Positions 38,155 to 47,156 are shown, counted from the stretch's first letter. The stretch: 64,000 nt of DNA from Bacteroidota bacterium (GCA_016721435.1 JADKIC010000016.1:1-64000), one strand, 5' to 3'. Program-made: numbers and translations. Notes: generated by a model not told the origin, from the sequence alone.

Positions 38155-40526
38155 ATGAAACATCTCTTAATGCTTGCTCTGGTTTTATTCTTAAAACCGG
38201 GATCTCTCTTTGCCCAATGTCCTCCCGGATTCAGTGAGGTCGTTGTCACCATCCAGCCGGACCAGTTTCCCGGGGAAACCAGCTGGAGCCTGAAGGATTT
38301 GTCAGGGAATATCCTTGCCGCTGGTGGATATATCGGGGATACTTTATGTGTTCCACAGGGGATTTGTCTGATTTTTGAAATACGTGATTCTTATGGAGAT
38401 GGTATCTGCTGTTCATTGGGAAATGGCTTTTACGCGGTGGCAGTAAATGGCGTTATTCAAGCCGCAGGCGGTCAGTTTACGTATAACGAGTACAGTTATA
38501 TTAATTGTCCTCCGGGGACACATTGCGGCAGTGCCTTCACGGTGTATGAAGATACACTCTACACGGCTTATGGTGCAAGTACTGGCATAGTTTTACACCG
38601 GATACCACCGGAACCTATAATATTTCAACTTGCTTTCCTTCCAATAGTTGTGATACCCGCTTGTGGATCTATGATCATTGCGCCGGACTCATCTGGAACA
38701 ACGACATGGCCGGCACCCTCTTTTACAACGACAGCACTTGCGGCATTCAGGCCTTTATTCCTGCCGGATTACAAAGCGGACAAACGTACTATGTCAGAGT
38801 TGGTGGTGATACTTCTTGCGCCTCCGATAGTATAACATGGCAGATTACTTATGCCGGACCTATTGTAGGATGTATGGATCCTGCTGCTTGTAATTTTAAT
38901 CCGATGGCTACCATTAGTAATGGTGGTTGCATTTATCCCGGTGATCCGAACTGTAATTCTGGTCCTGATTTGATCGTAGATGGCAATGCCTTGGTATCCT
39001 CGCTTAGTATGGGTGTAGTAAACGGTAATGATGTTTGTTTAATTGGAGAAGGTTGTTTGTCCGGATATGGTGCGCGGAACGTGATTAATTTCACGACGCG
39101 AATTGCCAATATCGGTGATGCAGATTACTATATTGGTTCACCTACAACAGGCAATACACAGTTTGTTTTTGATCAATGTCATGGGCACTGGCATTATGCC
39201 GGATATGCGATGTACAATATTTATGATTCGCTAGGTGTGCCTTTACAAGCCGGATTTAAGAACGGATTTTGTGTGATGGATCTTCAGTGTTTTGGCGGGA
39301 CAGCAAAATATGGATGTGGCGATATGGGTATCTCCGCCGGTTGTGCAGATATTTACGGCGCCGGACTGGCTTGTCAATGGCTCGATATTACTTCGGTTCC
39401 TGCCGGACGTTATACGCTGGTGGTTCGGGTGAATTGGGATGAAGATCCCGATGTGCTTGGGCGCCAGGAGCAACGATTTGATAATAACGTAGCCGCTGTT
39501 TGTATCAATATCACCCGTGATACAGCGAATATACCTTCGTTCACTGTCCTCCCCAATTGTCAGCCGATTGTTGATTGCGCCGGTGATACTTTCGGACTGG
39601 CATTAAACGATTGCATGGGAAATTGTAATGGAAGCAGAGTGAGCGGAGATTTGAACATTGATAGTTTAAGAGATGATATTGATGTGGACCAATATCTCGT
39701 AGATATCACTGCGCTTAATGCTGTCATGCCTTGCAATGATGTGAATGGAGATAATGCACTCACGGTTACAGATGCTGCTCTTGTGAGCGGATGTATTCGT
39801 GAAACAAATGGATCGCACGTTCACCAGGGGGCCACACAAAATACACATCGGCACTGTGAGTTTCCTTTTAATATTGTCAACACCAACGATACGGTGCATT
39901 TAGGAATCGGAATGGTCAATCAAACGTTGAACTATATTGATTTAAATATGCTCAATCCTGATTGTCGTTTACTGGCACTCGATTTTACGATGAGTGGAGT
40001 AGTGATTGATTCTGTAGTTTCTCTGGTTGGCGGATTTGATCCGTTGATAGAATGGAATACCGGTACCGGACGCATTGCTTTGCTGGACACTGCTGAAGTT
40101 TCATTGAATAAACAACTTACAGCCATGCCCTTTGTCAGAGTGTATTTCAGTACATTGACAAGTACAACCGTTTGCGTGGCTTCCATCAACGCGGCCGTGA
40201 ATGCCGATTACGAAGAAACCCTGAAAAGCATTTTCAACGGCTGTGTTACAGTGACCGGTATCAATATTCTCTATCAAAGCGGACTGGTTAAGATTGTTCC
40301 CAATCCTTCCGAAGGTGTCTTTGCGATTTCTACCGATGTACTCAATGGCGAAAGCGCAAACATCAGCATCCTGGATGCCATGGGCAGAGTGATCTATTCT
40401 TCCAAAGAGGTACTCTCCGCGGGCAAAGGAATTTCAGTTGATCTCAGCAAGCATCCAAAAGGCGTCTATCTGGTGCGTGTTCTAACCGGACAACTTGAAG
40501 TAACCGAACGACTGGTGAAATTGTAA
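38155..40526 (+). CDS. T9SS-exported lysyl oxidase-domain protein with dockerin- and cohesin-like modules, one frameshift
   Basis: This protein of about 790 residues has a signal peptide (LLMLALVLFLKPGSLFAQ). Residues 20-150 are a Cys-rich secreted module; a second module ends in GCMDPAACNFNP. From about 38960 to 39520 lies a lysyl oxidase domain: DQCHGHWHYAGYAMYNIYD (copper HxHxH-like histidines, 39180-39194), GFKNGFCVMD (Lys codon 39258-39260), CADIYGAGLACQWLDIT (Tyr codon 39354-39356). Aligned to human LOX these are the two residues that form lysyl tyrosylquinone. Next come a dockerin-like EF-hand pair (NDVNGDNALTVTDAAL), a cohesin-like beta domain, and a type A T9SS tail (VPNPSEGVFAIS ... 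GVYLVRV). An indel near 38590 splits the gene. Alternative: a structural protein with a dead LOX fold. Confidence 0.85.
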
Positions 40527-40548
40527 TATCTTCCTAAAGGTGATCTTC

Positions 40549-40606
40549 GTTTAAACGCAGCGTGCGCAACGTCCCGAAGTCTCGGGCAAGCGGCGTTCGC
40601 GGCGAA
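40549..40606. repeat. AAACGCAGCG-type word repeat
   Basis: GC-rich block TTAAACGCAGCG ... GGCGTTCGCGGCG with a CCCGAAGTCTCGGG dyad inside, similar to 16556-16605 and 45221-45277. Non-coding. Confidence 0.5.
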
Positions 40607-40705
40607 TTATCATAACAAATCATAATAATCTTAATAAATCTGCGGCCCAACAGAATTTTATTGAGCGCTATGTTTTTTACAAATTTTTTCCATAATTTTA
40701 TTGTG

Positions 40706-42232
40706 ATGAAAAAATTCCTATGCGCTTTATTGTTGATGACTGCGGTTGTTGGGGGTGGGAAGACATTCGCTCAATTTAATAACAACCATTGGGTGTTTGG
40801 TGATAGTACATATATAGACTGGAGCAATCCATTATCACCAGTTGTTGGTAGTGCAGCTTTTAATTATAGAAATGGAAGTGCATCAATTGGAGATAGTACT
40901 GGAGTTTTACTATACGCAGGTTTATTTAATAATTGGGCTCCAACAGATTGTTATATATGGAATAAATACCATCAAAGAATAGGAGATGTGACAAAAATTT
41001 ACGGCGGCTTATGGTACCATTCAAGTATGTTTATTCCACATCCCGGAAATGATTCTATAATTATTTTGTTTACTATTGGAGTAACTTCTGCAGAACGCAA
41101 TGGTTTTTATTCAAACATCATTAACTATAAAGCGAATAATGGTTCGGGGGTTGTATTACAAAAAAATTTCCAATGGAATAACTTTCCTGCTTTTGATGGA
41201 TTGATGGGAATAAGGCATGGTAATGGTAGAGACTGGTGGGTAATCTCTCAACGTTGGTATTCAAATTCAGCAAATACTAATGCATTCTATTTATTCAAGG
41301 TTAGCCCTCAAGGGATTTCCAACCCAGTTATACAATATGCAGGGTCATTTCGGAAATCAGGGGGAGGACATTTAATTTTCAATAGTTTAGGAACACAATT
41401 TGTCCAAGTGTCCTGGAAGGGGATGATCGAACTTTATAATTTCGATCGTTGTACAGGAACAATAACATCGACAATTCCGATTGAGCAGGAACCGGTTGCT
41501 GCCCCCTATCCACATTATTATGGTAGTTGTGCTTATTCACCTGATAATTCAAAGTTGTATGTCTTGGAGGGTATGCAAAATAATAATACAGCTTACCTCT
41601 GGCAATTTGACTTAAATGCAAGTAATATTGCCGCCAGTAAACTGGCTATTGATTCTTTTCCAGATCCTTTAGAAGGTGTATTTCAATTGAAATTGGCTCC
41701 GGATAATAAAATATATCTTGCAGCTTTTGATCGCAATTTTGGGTGGCCATATCCTGATACAAGTATAGCTTATACCACCATAAACAATAACTTAAGTGTA
41801 ATCAATTATCCGGATTCCTTAGGCGCAGCCTGTGACTTCCAACCCTTCAGTTTTAATTTAGGTACAGGGCGATCCTACTTTGGTCTCCCCAACAACCCCG
41901 ATTACGAACTCGGGGCATGGGTAGGCTCGCCGTGTGATACACTGAGTGTGGGGTTACCGCAGCCGGCTGCAACCGCTACGCCGTTCTTTCAGGCGTGGTA
42001 TGATAGTGAGTGGAATATGATTCATGTCAATGCCTCTAAACTCAAAGGAAGAGCAGGGAGTTTGCGGTTGTTTGATATGGAAGGGAGGTTGGTGTATGAG
42101 AAAAAAATTGAGGTGATTGCTGGAGGGTATGTGACGGGAGAGATACCGATGAATGATGTGGCGAATGGGGTTTATCTGGTCAATCTTATTACTGATTCGG
42201 AAAGTGTTTCGTCAAATACTATCAAATTGTAA
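40706..42232 (+). CDS. Secreted beta-propeller-like protein with T9SS type A domain
   Basis: This protein has 508 residues with a signal peptide (FLCALLLMTAVVGGGKTFAQ). The middle (25-400) consists of short strands with phrases such as GSCAYSPDNSKLYVLEG and GVFQLKLAPDNKIYLAAFD, which are WD40-like/PD40 propeller repeats. The last 75 residues (LRLFDMEGRLVYEKKIEV ... ANGVYLVNLITDSE) form a T9SS type A sorting domain. I start at the ATG at 40706 because upstream residues precede the signal peptide. It is rich in Asn and aromatic residues, and its first two thirds are more AT-rich than the C-terminal part, hinting at a shuffled N-terminal module. Role unknown. Confidence 0.75.
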   Translation: MKKFLCALLLMTAVVGGGKTFAQFNNNHWVFGDSTYIDWSNPLSPVVGSAAFNYRNGSASIGDSTGVLLYAGLFNNWAPTDCYIWNKYHQRIGDVTKIYGGLWYHSSMFIPHPGNDSIIILFTIGVTSAERNGFYSNIINYKANNGSGVVLQKNFQWNNFPAFDGLMGIRHGNGRDWWVISQRWYSNSANTNAFYLFKVSPQGISNPVIQYAGSFRKSGGGHLIFNSLGTQFVQVSWKGMIELYNFDRCTGTITSTIPIEQEPVAAPYPHYYGSCAYSPDNSKLYVLEGMQNNNTAYLWQFDLNASNIAASKLAIDSFPDPLEGVFQLKLAPDNKIYLAAFDRNFGWPYPDTSIAYTTINNNLSVINYPDSLGAACDFQPFSFNLGTGRSYFGLPNNPDYELGAWVGSPCDTLSVGLPQPAATATPFFQAWYDSEWNMIHVNASKLKGRAGSLRLFDMEGRLVYEKKIEVIAGGYVTGEIPMNDVANGVYLVNLITDSESVSSNTIKL

Positions 42233-42271
42233 GTGCATGGAGATTGACGTCTTCCAAGGAATTTTCCTTTT

Positions 42272-42310
42272 TAACCACTAAGGCACTAAGGACACGAAGG
42301 GGCACGGAGG
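42272..42310. repeat. CACTAAGG/CACGAAGG word repeat
   Basis: The phrase AACCACTAAGGCACTAAGG followed by ACACGAAGGGGCACGGAGG is a non-coding tract of near-repeated 9-mers. A related inverse phrase (CTCCGTGTCACC) occurs around 1200-1235. Confidence 0.4.
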
Positions 42311-42384
42311 ATTTTTTATTAAAAATTAATTCCTATATTCTTTCAAAACATTCATCAACTCATCAATTCAACAACTCATCAATT

Positions 42385-43611
42385 CTATTTTGGTGCGAGA
42401 TAATTTTTTTGCCTCCCACGCTGGTTGATGTCAAAGAGCAGAGTTCCCATCATTGCTGTTAGACCATCGGAACGTTGATACCATGCCAGACGCAGACCGA
42501 TGCCTTTTGTGAAGTAGTTGCGTGGTTTTTTTTGCAGGGGCAGGAAGTAAAATTCCAGTCCTGCTTTGATGGCATTGAATGCGGAAAGATCATAGTCGGA
42601 AGTGTAGAATTCAGCGTTGGGAAGATGTGCTGATTTGGTGTTGAAATAATGCGATGCACTTTGTGTGTAGAGACGGAGAAAAGGTCCGGCGTAGAAACGG
42701 TTGGTGAACTTATAGCTGAGTTCTTCTTCAAAAGAGAGGGCCTGGATGCCAAAATTATCGGAATAAAATCCGAACTCACTGCGCAGAATACTTTTCTTGC
42801 CTGCAAACCAGGTGTTGTGAATGCTTGTGCCGTATTTCCACCGTTCCTTCGGTAGTTTTTCTACCCGAAGGTCGCCGTCGTTGAAGTACACCCGATGAAA
42901 GGGCGTGCTGAGTAATCCCCGCTGATAACTGACCATGGGAAGAACACGCATCTGCATCTTTCTGTTGATGATGAAGGAATAGGCCGCCTGAAAATTGTAA
43001 GATTGTCGCTTGTTTTCGGTGGACCATTCTTTGTAGCGCAACCCGGCAGGATAAACTAATCGTACCGCTCTGTAATAATCCGGATTCAATCGTCCCCAGC
43101 GAAGATCATCAAAGGAAGCGTCGACATTTATTCGTAATTGCCTGCCGCTGCTGTCTTGCTTCGTCGCATAGCTGAACTGAATGGGGACAGCCAGATAATC
43201 CGATTCAACGGAAATGCCGGAACCTATTGACATCATCTGCTCATTCTCCCCTTTTCGTATAAGGGTCCCGTTAGCATGTCCTCTTCTGTCAATTCTGGAT
43301 GCAGACGAAAGCACATAGTCAATATTATCAGTGGAGGCAGAAGTAATGACGTCGATACCGGCCTTCCAGTTTAGTGAAAGCTTTTCGCCGATCGCATGTG
43401 TCAGTTGAAAAGTAGTCGCCTGCACATTAAGTTTCTCGGTGCCTGAACCACCCGTAACTGCGCTATGCGTTCCATCCTGGAAGTAGGAGGAGAAGAGCGC
43501 TTTGATTTCGGTGGGGTCGATAGGTTTGGAGCGAAAGATCGAATCACGCTGTTGCGCATTACCTGCGAAGGAAAGCGTAATGAATCCGGCGATGATGATT
43601 TTTTTCTTCAT
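42385..43611 (-). CDS. DUF3570 outer-membrane beta-barrel protein
   Basis: This 408-residue protein has a signal peptide (MKKKIIIAGFITLSFAGNAQ) and then continuous amphipathic beta strands typical of DUF3570: FSSYFQDGTHSAVTGGSGTE at the mature N-terminus, NWKAGIDVITSASTDNID, NVDASFDDLRWGRLNPDYY and QSYNFQAAYSFIINRK. It should form a barrel of about 16 strands. It is the last gene of a four-gene operon (thioredoxin, ApbE, DUF4266, DUF3570): its ATG lies 3 bases beyond the DUF4266 stop, so an upstream TTG extension is unlikely. It is probably the outer-membrane part of the same system. Function unknown. Confidence 0.88.
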   Translation of the reverse strand: MKKKIIIAGFITLSFAGNAQQRDSIFRSKPIDPTEIKALFSSYFQDGTHSAVTGGSGTEKLNVQATTFQLTHAIGEKLSLNWKAGIDVITSASTDNIDYVLSSASRIDRRGHANGTLIRKGENEQMMSIGSGISVESDYLAVPIQFSYATKQDSSGRQLRINVDASFDDLRWGRLNPDYYRAVRLVYPAGLRYKEWSTENKRQSYNFQAAYSFIINRKMQMRVLPMVSYQRGLLSTPFHRVYFNDGDLRVEKLPKERWKYGTSIHNTWFAGKKSILRSEFGFYSDNFGIQALSFEEELSYKFTNRFYAGPFLRLYTQSASHYFNTKSAHLPNAEFYTSDYDLSAFNAIKAGLEFYFLPLQKKPRNYFTKGIGLRLAWYQRSDGLTAMMGTLLFDINQRGRQKNYLAPK

Positions 43612-43613
43612 GC

Positions 43614-43862
43614 TCAGTTGCAACCACAGCCGCCGCTTGTTTTTTCTCCACCCGGGAAGGTGGCGCCTTCGCGGATGCTTTCGAAATAATCTTCAAAGGC
43701 CCTGATGGGTTTTCCGTTGATCTCCATGGCCCGATCGTTCAGGTAAGCACGCTGATAGGGCTTCACCGCCTGACATCCTTGCGCGAGTAGTAATACCCCT
43801 AGCCCAAGGAGGAACAGGTGAAATTTACGAGGGAAGATTGGAGTAAACCTCTTTGTTTTCAT
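43614..43862 (-). CDS. DUF4266 small lipoprotein with C-terminal GGCGCN tail
   Basis: This 82-residue protein has a signal peptide with lipobox LLAQGC (Cys at about residue 29), giving a mature lipopeptide of about 54 residues. The family core VKPYQRAYLNDRAMEI is followed by FEDYFESIREGATFPGG and the conserved end SGGCGCN. Two closely spaced terminal Cys suggest a metal, disulfide or modification site. It overlaps the end of apbE by 38 bases and directly precedes the DUF3570 barrel gene. The family is known mainly from this gene neighbourhood. The EGAT tetrapeptide recalls the S/T-G-A-T end of ApbE flavinylation sites, but this is weak. Confidence 0.82.
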   Translation of the reverse strand: MKTKRFTPIFPRKFHLFLLGLGVLLLAQGCQAVKPYQRAYLNDRAMEINGKPIRAFEDYFESIREGATFPGGEKTSGGCGCN

Positions 43863-44730
43863 GGGCGATGACACAATAAGTTCCGGGTAATTGCTGTATA
43901 AAATGTTTTCCTGCTTCAAGACCCATCACGTAAACCGCAGTGGCCAATGCGTCGCTGAGTTCTGCCGATGGACTGAATACACTCACACTTCGTATACCCT
44001 TAAGCGGTAGCCCGGTTTTAGGATGCAGGGTATGACTGTACTTCTCTCCCTTGTGCATAAAGAATTGTTCATAGTCGCCGGAGGTCGCAACCGAGAACGT
44101 GGGCATATTGACTTTCATCAATAAGGATTCTTTCCCGGGATCAGCAATTCCGGTTTGCCAGTTACTTCCATCTGCACGCGTGCCCATCACCGAGAGGTCT
44201 CCGCTGGCGTTGACAACACCTCCCGTGAGTTGCATCGCCTTCCATTTTTCCCGTACTCGATCAGCAGCATAACCTTTTCCAATGGCTGCAAAGCTGATTT
44301 TCATATTTCTTTTCTCCAGACAAATGCGGTTGTTGCCAAGTAGCAGAATATGTTGGAAACCTGTTCTGGATAGCGTCGCTTTTAATTCTTCTTCCTTTGG
44401 GAAAATCCCTTCACCTCCCTGAAAGCGATACAACTTTTTCAATGGACCGATAGTGATATCGAAAGCGCCCTGTGAGATTTCCGAGAGTTTTTTGCAACGT
44501 TCCAGAAGACTATAGACTTCCGCGTTGATGGTGTAAATTTTATGGGCTTCCATGGCGTTGATGCGCGATGTTTCGGAATCGGAACTGAATTCGGTCAATA
44601 GCTTTTCTATTCGCAAGACTTCTTCTTTACCTGCGTTAAAAAAAATATCCGCCTCCCGTTCATCAGCAGCGATGACAATAAACTCAAAGGCACTGCCCAT
44701 TAATTTGCAATGATGCCGGAATTCTTTCAT
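43825..44730 (-). CDS. ApbE-family FAD:protein FMN transferase without signal peptide
   Basis: ApbE enzymes attach FMN from FAD to a Thr or Ser of target proteins. The 301-residue protein has HCKLMGSAFEFIVIA at the start, LSEISQGAFDITIGPLKKLY, ISFAAIGKGYAADRVREKWK, GVVNASGDLSVMG, SVATSGDYEQFF, YSHTLHPKTGLP and SAELSDALATAVYVMG (the Mg-binding ALATA-type region). All core motifs are present. Unusually for a Gram-negative ApbE it starts without a signal peptide or lipobox, so as read it is cytoplasmic. It overlaps the thioredoxin gene upstream (ATGA) and DUF4266 downstream (38 bases). Confidence 0.88.
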   Translation of the reverse strand: MKEFRHHCKLMGSAFEFIVIAADEREADIFFNAGKEEVLRIEKLLTEFSSDSETSRINAMEAHKIYTINAEVYSLLERCKKLSEISQGAFDITIGPLKKLYRFQGGEGIFPKEEELKATLSRTGFQHILLLGNNRICLEKRNMKISFAAIGKGYAADRVREKWKAMQLTGGVVNASGDLSVMGTRADGSNWQTGIADPGKESLLMKVNMPTFSVATSGDYEQFFMHKGEKYSHTLHPKTGLPLKGIRSVSVFSPSAELSDALATAVYVMGLEAGKHFIQQLPGTYCVIAHENKEVYSNLPS

Positions 44731-45128
44731 GGTTGGTGAAGCGCTGATTTAATTTCCGAAAGTAATTCTATAGTCCCCTGACGATGATATTCAATGACCC
44801 TGAAATCATCTCCCTGAAGTAAAACAATTTTCGGGAAAACCCCTTCCCGATTATAGCGTTCTGCTAATGTGGTGTTTCGCGATTCCTCTTCTGCAGCGAG
44901 CGAACGGTGCTGAGGGAAGTCGGCGATGAGGAGTGGGGTGTTTTGGGAGGTGAATGCGAGAAATGCAGAGTCCTGTAAGACGTTTTTTTCAAGATACATG
45001 CAGTTGACACACCAATCCGAGCCGGTAAAAATGATAAGTTTCGGAATACTATCTTGTTGTGCGCTAACTAATGTTGTGTTTGCTAGTAGTAGTAATAAAT
45101 AATAAAAGATATATCTTATGTTTCTCAT
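44727..45128 (-). CDS. Periplasmic thioredoxin-family protein, first gene of the ApbE-DUF4266-DUF3570 operon
   Basis: The 133-residue protein has a signal peptide (YIFYYLLLLLANTTLVSAQ) and a thioredoxin fold with FTGSDWCVNCMYLEKNVL, whose WCVNC is the redox motif, and a cis-Pro in REGVFPKIVLL. It is likely a thiol-disulfide reductase in the periplasm. Its stop overlaps the apbE start by four bases. In this context it may keep the two C-terminal Cys of the DUF4266 lipoprotein reduced, which is inference. I found no strong TAnnTTTG box upstream. Confidence 0.8.
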   Translation of the reverse strand: MRNIRYIFYYLLLLLANTTLVSAQQDSIPKLIIFTGSDWCVNCMYLEKNVLQDSAFLAFTSQNTPLLIADFPQHRSLAAEEESRNTTLAERYNREGVFPKIVLLQGDDFRVIEYHRQGTIELLSEIKSALHQP

Positions 45129-45414
45129 CGAGTTGTTATAGTTGGTATTCTTAATGAAACTACACTTTTAAATATCTTGAAATTTGATAGTTATAAAGAT
45201 TTATTTTCGGCTAGAATTCCTACTTAAACGCAGCGGACGCAACGTCGCGAATTCTCGCGATCGCAACGGGCGCAATGGATGAATGGGAAATTTTAAGACT
45301 ATTTAGTCTCCTCTCTTCACATCGCTTCCTCCTCCCAGTCTCGTCAGATTCAAATCGTCGAAGACGAGTTGAGTAATGACGAGACGATCCCCAGCGAACG
45401 TAGAGAGCGATCCA
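45129..45414. repeat. Intergenic region with AAACGCAGCG repeat and GACGAG dyads
   Basis: The block 45221-45277 (TTAAACGCAGCGGACGCAAC ...) belongs to the AAACGC family and contains a TCGCGAATTCTCGCGA dyad. At 45340-45410 there is a TCGTC ... GACGAG series (CAAATCGTCGAAGACGAG). No gene is seen. Confidence 0.5.
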
Positions 45415-47115
45415 CTACTTCAATCGTTCACGAATATCGAGACGGTGTTTACGGGCAGTATCCGTGGCGATATCATAGCCGGCATCCATATGTCGGATAA
45501 CACCCATCGCGGGATCATTGTGTAAGACTCTTTTCAGGCGTCGTGCTGCATCTTCCGTTCCATCAGCAACGATGACCATTCCCGAATGAATGGAATAGCC
45601 CATGCCTACACCTCCGCCGTGATGCAGACTCACCCAGGAAGCTCCGCCGGCAGTATTGATCAAGGCGTTCAGAATTGGCCAATCCGCAACTGCATCCGAT
45701 CCGTCCAGCATCGCTTCTGTCTCACGGTTAGGGCTAGCCACCGATCCGGTATCCAGATGATCCCTGCCGATAACAATCGGCGCTTTCACTTTTCCGGTGC
45801 GTACCAGTTCATTGAAGAGTTGTCCGGCCTTCTCACGATCACCTTGTCCGATCCAGCAGATGCGGGCAGGTAATCCCTGGAAGGCGATGCGCTCCTGTGC
45901 CATTTTTATCCAGCGATGCAATCCGGTATCCTCCGGAAATAGTTTTAGGATAGCCTCATCCGTTACCCTGATATCTTCCGGATCGCCGCTCAATGCCGCC
46001 CAGCGGAAAGGTCCTTTTCCCTCACAAAACAGCGGACGAATATACGCCGGAACAAATCCCGGAAAATCGAAAGCGTTTTTTACTCCTCGCTCCAGGGCAC
46101 GTCCGCGCAGGTTGTTGCCATAGTCGAAGGTGATGGCGCCTTTCTTTTGCAGTTCCAGCATCAGCAACACATGCTCGGCCATCGAATCATAGGCCATTTC
46201 AATATAGCGATCGGGGTTTTTCTCCCGCAGCACATTGCCTTCTTCAACGGAAAGACCTTCGGGCAAATAGCCAACGAGCGGGTCGTGTGCGGATGTTTGG
46301 TCGGTGAGCACATCGGGAATAATATTCCGCTCGATCAACCGTTGCAAAAGTTTTATCGCCGTACAAATCACGCCAATAGATTTATTCTCGCCCTTAGCTT
46401 TAAACTCCAGCGCAAGGTCAATGGCTTTATCAATGTCTTTTTCAATGAAGTCGAGGTAGCGCGTCTCTACCCGTTTCTGCGCCCGCCATTCTTCCACCTC
46501 TGCAGCCAGACAAACGCCATCTGCCATGGTAATCGCGAGTGGTTGTGCTCCACCCATTCCGCCTAAGCCAGCCGTCACACAAAGTCGTCCCTTCAATGAC
46601 CCGCCAAAATGTTTATCCGCAACCGCATTGAACGTTTCGTAGGTGCCTTGAACAATACCCTGTGAGCCGATATAAATCCATGATCCTGCAGTCATCTGAC
46701 CGTACATCATCAATCCCTTTTTCTCGAGTTCATCAAACACTTCCCAGGTTGCCCATTTCGGTACCAGCTGTGAGTTGCTGATGATCACTCTCGGCGCATC
46801 TTTATGGGTGGGAAGGATGGCGACGGGTTTCCCGCTTTGAACGAGCAGGGTTTCGTCATCGTTCAGGTCCTTCAGTGCTTTTACAATCAGGTGAAAGGCT
46901 TCTACATTTCTTGCTGCTTTTCCCCGACCACCATAAACGATCAGGTCTTCGGGACGCTCTGCCACATCGGGATCCAGATTGTTGTGCAACATACGTAAAG
47001 CGGCCTCCTGCACCCATCCTTTGCATGAGAGTGTAGTACCTGTAGGGGTTTTCGTTTTCGAAAGATCAAGTTTCTGTGCTGTATCTTGCATTTCCGTTTG
47101 TGAGTTATCCTGCAA
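45415..47115 (-). CDS. hutU: Urocanate hydratase
   Basis: HutU converts urocanate to imidazolone propionate in histidine breakdown, using tightly bound NAD as an electrophile. The 566-residue protein is collinear with the family: ALRMLHNNLDPDVAERPEDL, the NAD-binding GRLCVTAGLGGMGGAQPLA, ENKSIGVICTAIKLL, PARICWIGQGDREKAG (active-site Cys) and ASWVSLHHGGGVGMGYSIHS. The first ATG is at 47115, but a TAAATTTG promoter box (47113-47120) overlaps it, so the second Met at 47091 (MQDTAQK) may be the true start. hutH, hutI and hutG are not in the window. Confidence 0.96.
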   Translation of the reverse strand: MQDNSQTEMQDTAQKLDLSKTKTPTGTTLSCKGWVQEAALRMLHNNLDPDVAERPEDLIVYGGRGKAARNVEAFHLIVKALKDLNDDETLLVQSGKPVAILPTHKDAPRVIISNSQLVPKWATWEVFDELEKKGLMMYGQMTAGSWIYIGSQGIVQGTYETFNAVADKHFGGSLKGRLCVTAGLGGMGGAQPLAITMADGVCLAAEVEEWRAQKRVETRYLDFIEKDIDKAIDLALEFKAKGENKSIGVICTAIKLLQRLIERNIIPDVLTDQTSAHDPLVGYLPEGLSVEEGNVLREKNPDRYIEMAYDSMAEHVLLMLELQKKGAITFDYGNNLRGRALERGVKNAFDFPGFVPAYIRPLFCEGKGPFRWAALSGDPEDIRVTDEAILKLFPEDTGLHRWIKMAQERIAFQGLPARICWIGQGDREKAGQLFNELVRTGKVKAPIVIGRDHLDTGSVASPNRETEAMLDGSDAVADWPILNALINTAGGASWVSLHHGGGVGMGYSIHSGMVIVADGTEDAARRLKRVLHNDPAMGVIRHMDAGYDIATDTARKHRLDIRERLK

Positions 47116-47156
47116 ATTTAATGGAAAGAAAGTGATTTTGCTACCTTTTCACCTTT

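Noticed and set aside
38155..38835. N-terminal part of the LOX gene as an independent 226-residue protein
   Set aside because: Its last ~80 residues are out of frame; the other frame continues the domain (YNISTCFPSNSCDTRLW) directly into the LOX region.
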